From: JALXCG01 sp026991065 [NCBI: Gemmatimonadota bacterium]
Lineage (GTDB): Bacteria; GCA-2686955
DNA: 6,352 nucleotides
NCBI GenBank assembly: GCA_026991065.1
Contig: JALXCG010000342.1
Coordinates: 1 to 6,352, forward strand
Reading direction: 5' to 3'
The notes beneath the pieces were generated by a model, which was given only the letters and a program-made list of their open reading frames with translations, was not told where the DNA came from and searched no databases. Shown piece after piece: positions 6,274 to 6,352 of the stretch. Position 1 is the stretch's first letter. Each line of letters begins with the position of its first letter. Both the position numbers and the translations under genes were made by a program.

Positions 6274-6352
6274 ATGGATGGAACCAGCATGACCTGGGAA
6301 GCTCCCGAAAACGAGAGCTGGCGCGGTGACATTCACCTGCCGGACGACTCCT
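6274..6352 (+). CDS. Possible 5' end of a hypothetical gene (cut by window edge)
   Basis: A plus-strand frame beginning at ATG 6274 is open to the right edge and encodes MDGTSMTWEAPENESWRGDI and six further complete codons. A second in-frame ATG at 6289 is an equally likely start, with GGATGGA-like purines just before it. Third codon positions are mostly G or C, like the recognised genes, and no competing gene occupies the stretch. Only 26 codons are visible, no domain can be named, and neither start has a strong Shine-Dalgarno sequence. The frame is also open and coding-like back to 6229, so the true start could lie upstream with a non-ATG codon. Confidence 0.35.
   Translation, partial: MDGTSMTWEAPENESWRGDIHLPDDS

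Noticed and set aside
5416-6332. Minus-strand frames opposite the YceI gene and its right flank
   Set aside because: They have no signal or domain, overlap a clear gene, and have no ribosome-binding site that I can see.

Overview
The window is GC-rich bacterial chromosomal DNA, densely coded, with short gaps and Shine-Dalgarno-type starts. An exported YceI-like protein and a polytopic membrane hydrolase suggest a Gram-negative envelope, for example a high-GC proteobacterium, a myxobacterium-like lineage or a similar group. The sequence alone does not fix the taxon. No rRNA, tRNA, CRISPR array, insertion sequence or phage gene was found.

Layout, left to right. (1) Positions 1-1472, minus strand: a patatin-like phospholipase whose 3' end runs off the left edge. 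It carries an unusual N-terminal region of about 180 residues. (2) Positions 1473-1621: an intergenic gap with a perfect 7-bp hairpin that may terminate the genes to its right. (3) Positions 1622-5273, minus strand: a compact three-gene cluster transcribed in the order membrane sulfatase-like hydrolase, then protein tyrosine/dual-specificity phosphatase, then M28 zinc aminopeptidase. The first gap is 35 nt with a strong Shine-Dalgarno sequence. The second junction is a 4-nt ATGA overlap typical of translational coupling. (4) Positions 5274-5391: a 118-nt divergent promoter region with three short perfect palindromes, the last containing the yceI-type Shine-Dalgarno sequence. (5) Positions 5392-6111, plus strand: a secreted YceI-family protein with an odd basic C-terminal tail. 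(6) Positions 6112-6273: a non-coding gap with a hairpin. (7) From about 6274, plus strand: the possible 5' end of another gene, cut by the right edge.

Functionally, the three-gene operon groups three hydrolases: an alkaline-phosphatase-superfamily enzyme with its catalytic domain probably in the periplasm, a Cys-based phosphatase and a metallopeptidase. The last two lack visible export signals. The neighbouring patatin is a fourth hydrolase on the same strand but is probably a separate transcript. All families are recognisable. The less ordinary points are the operon combination, the non-canonical active-site motif of the sulfatase-like protein, and the possible receiver-like N-terminus of the patatin protein. 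Nothing here clearly amounts to a new defence or mobile system.
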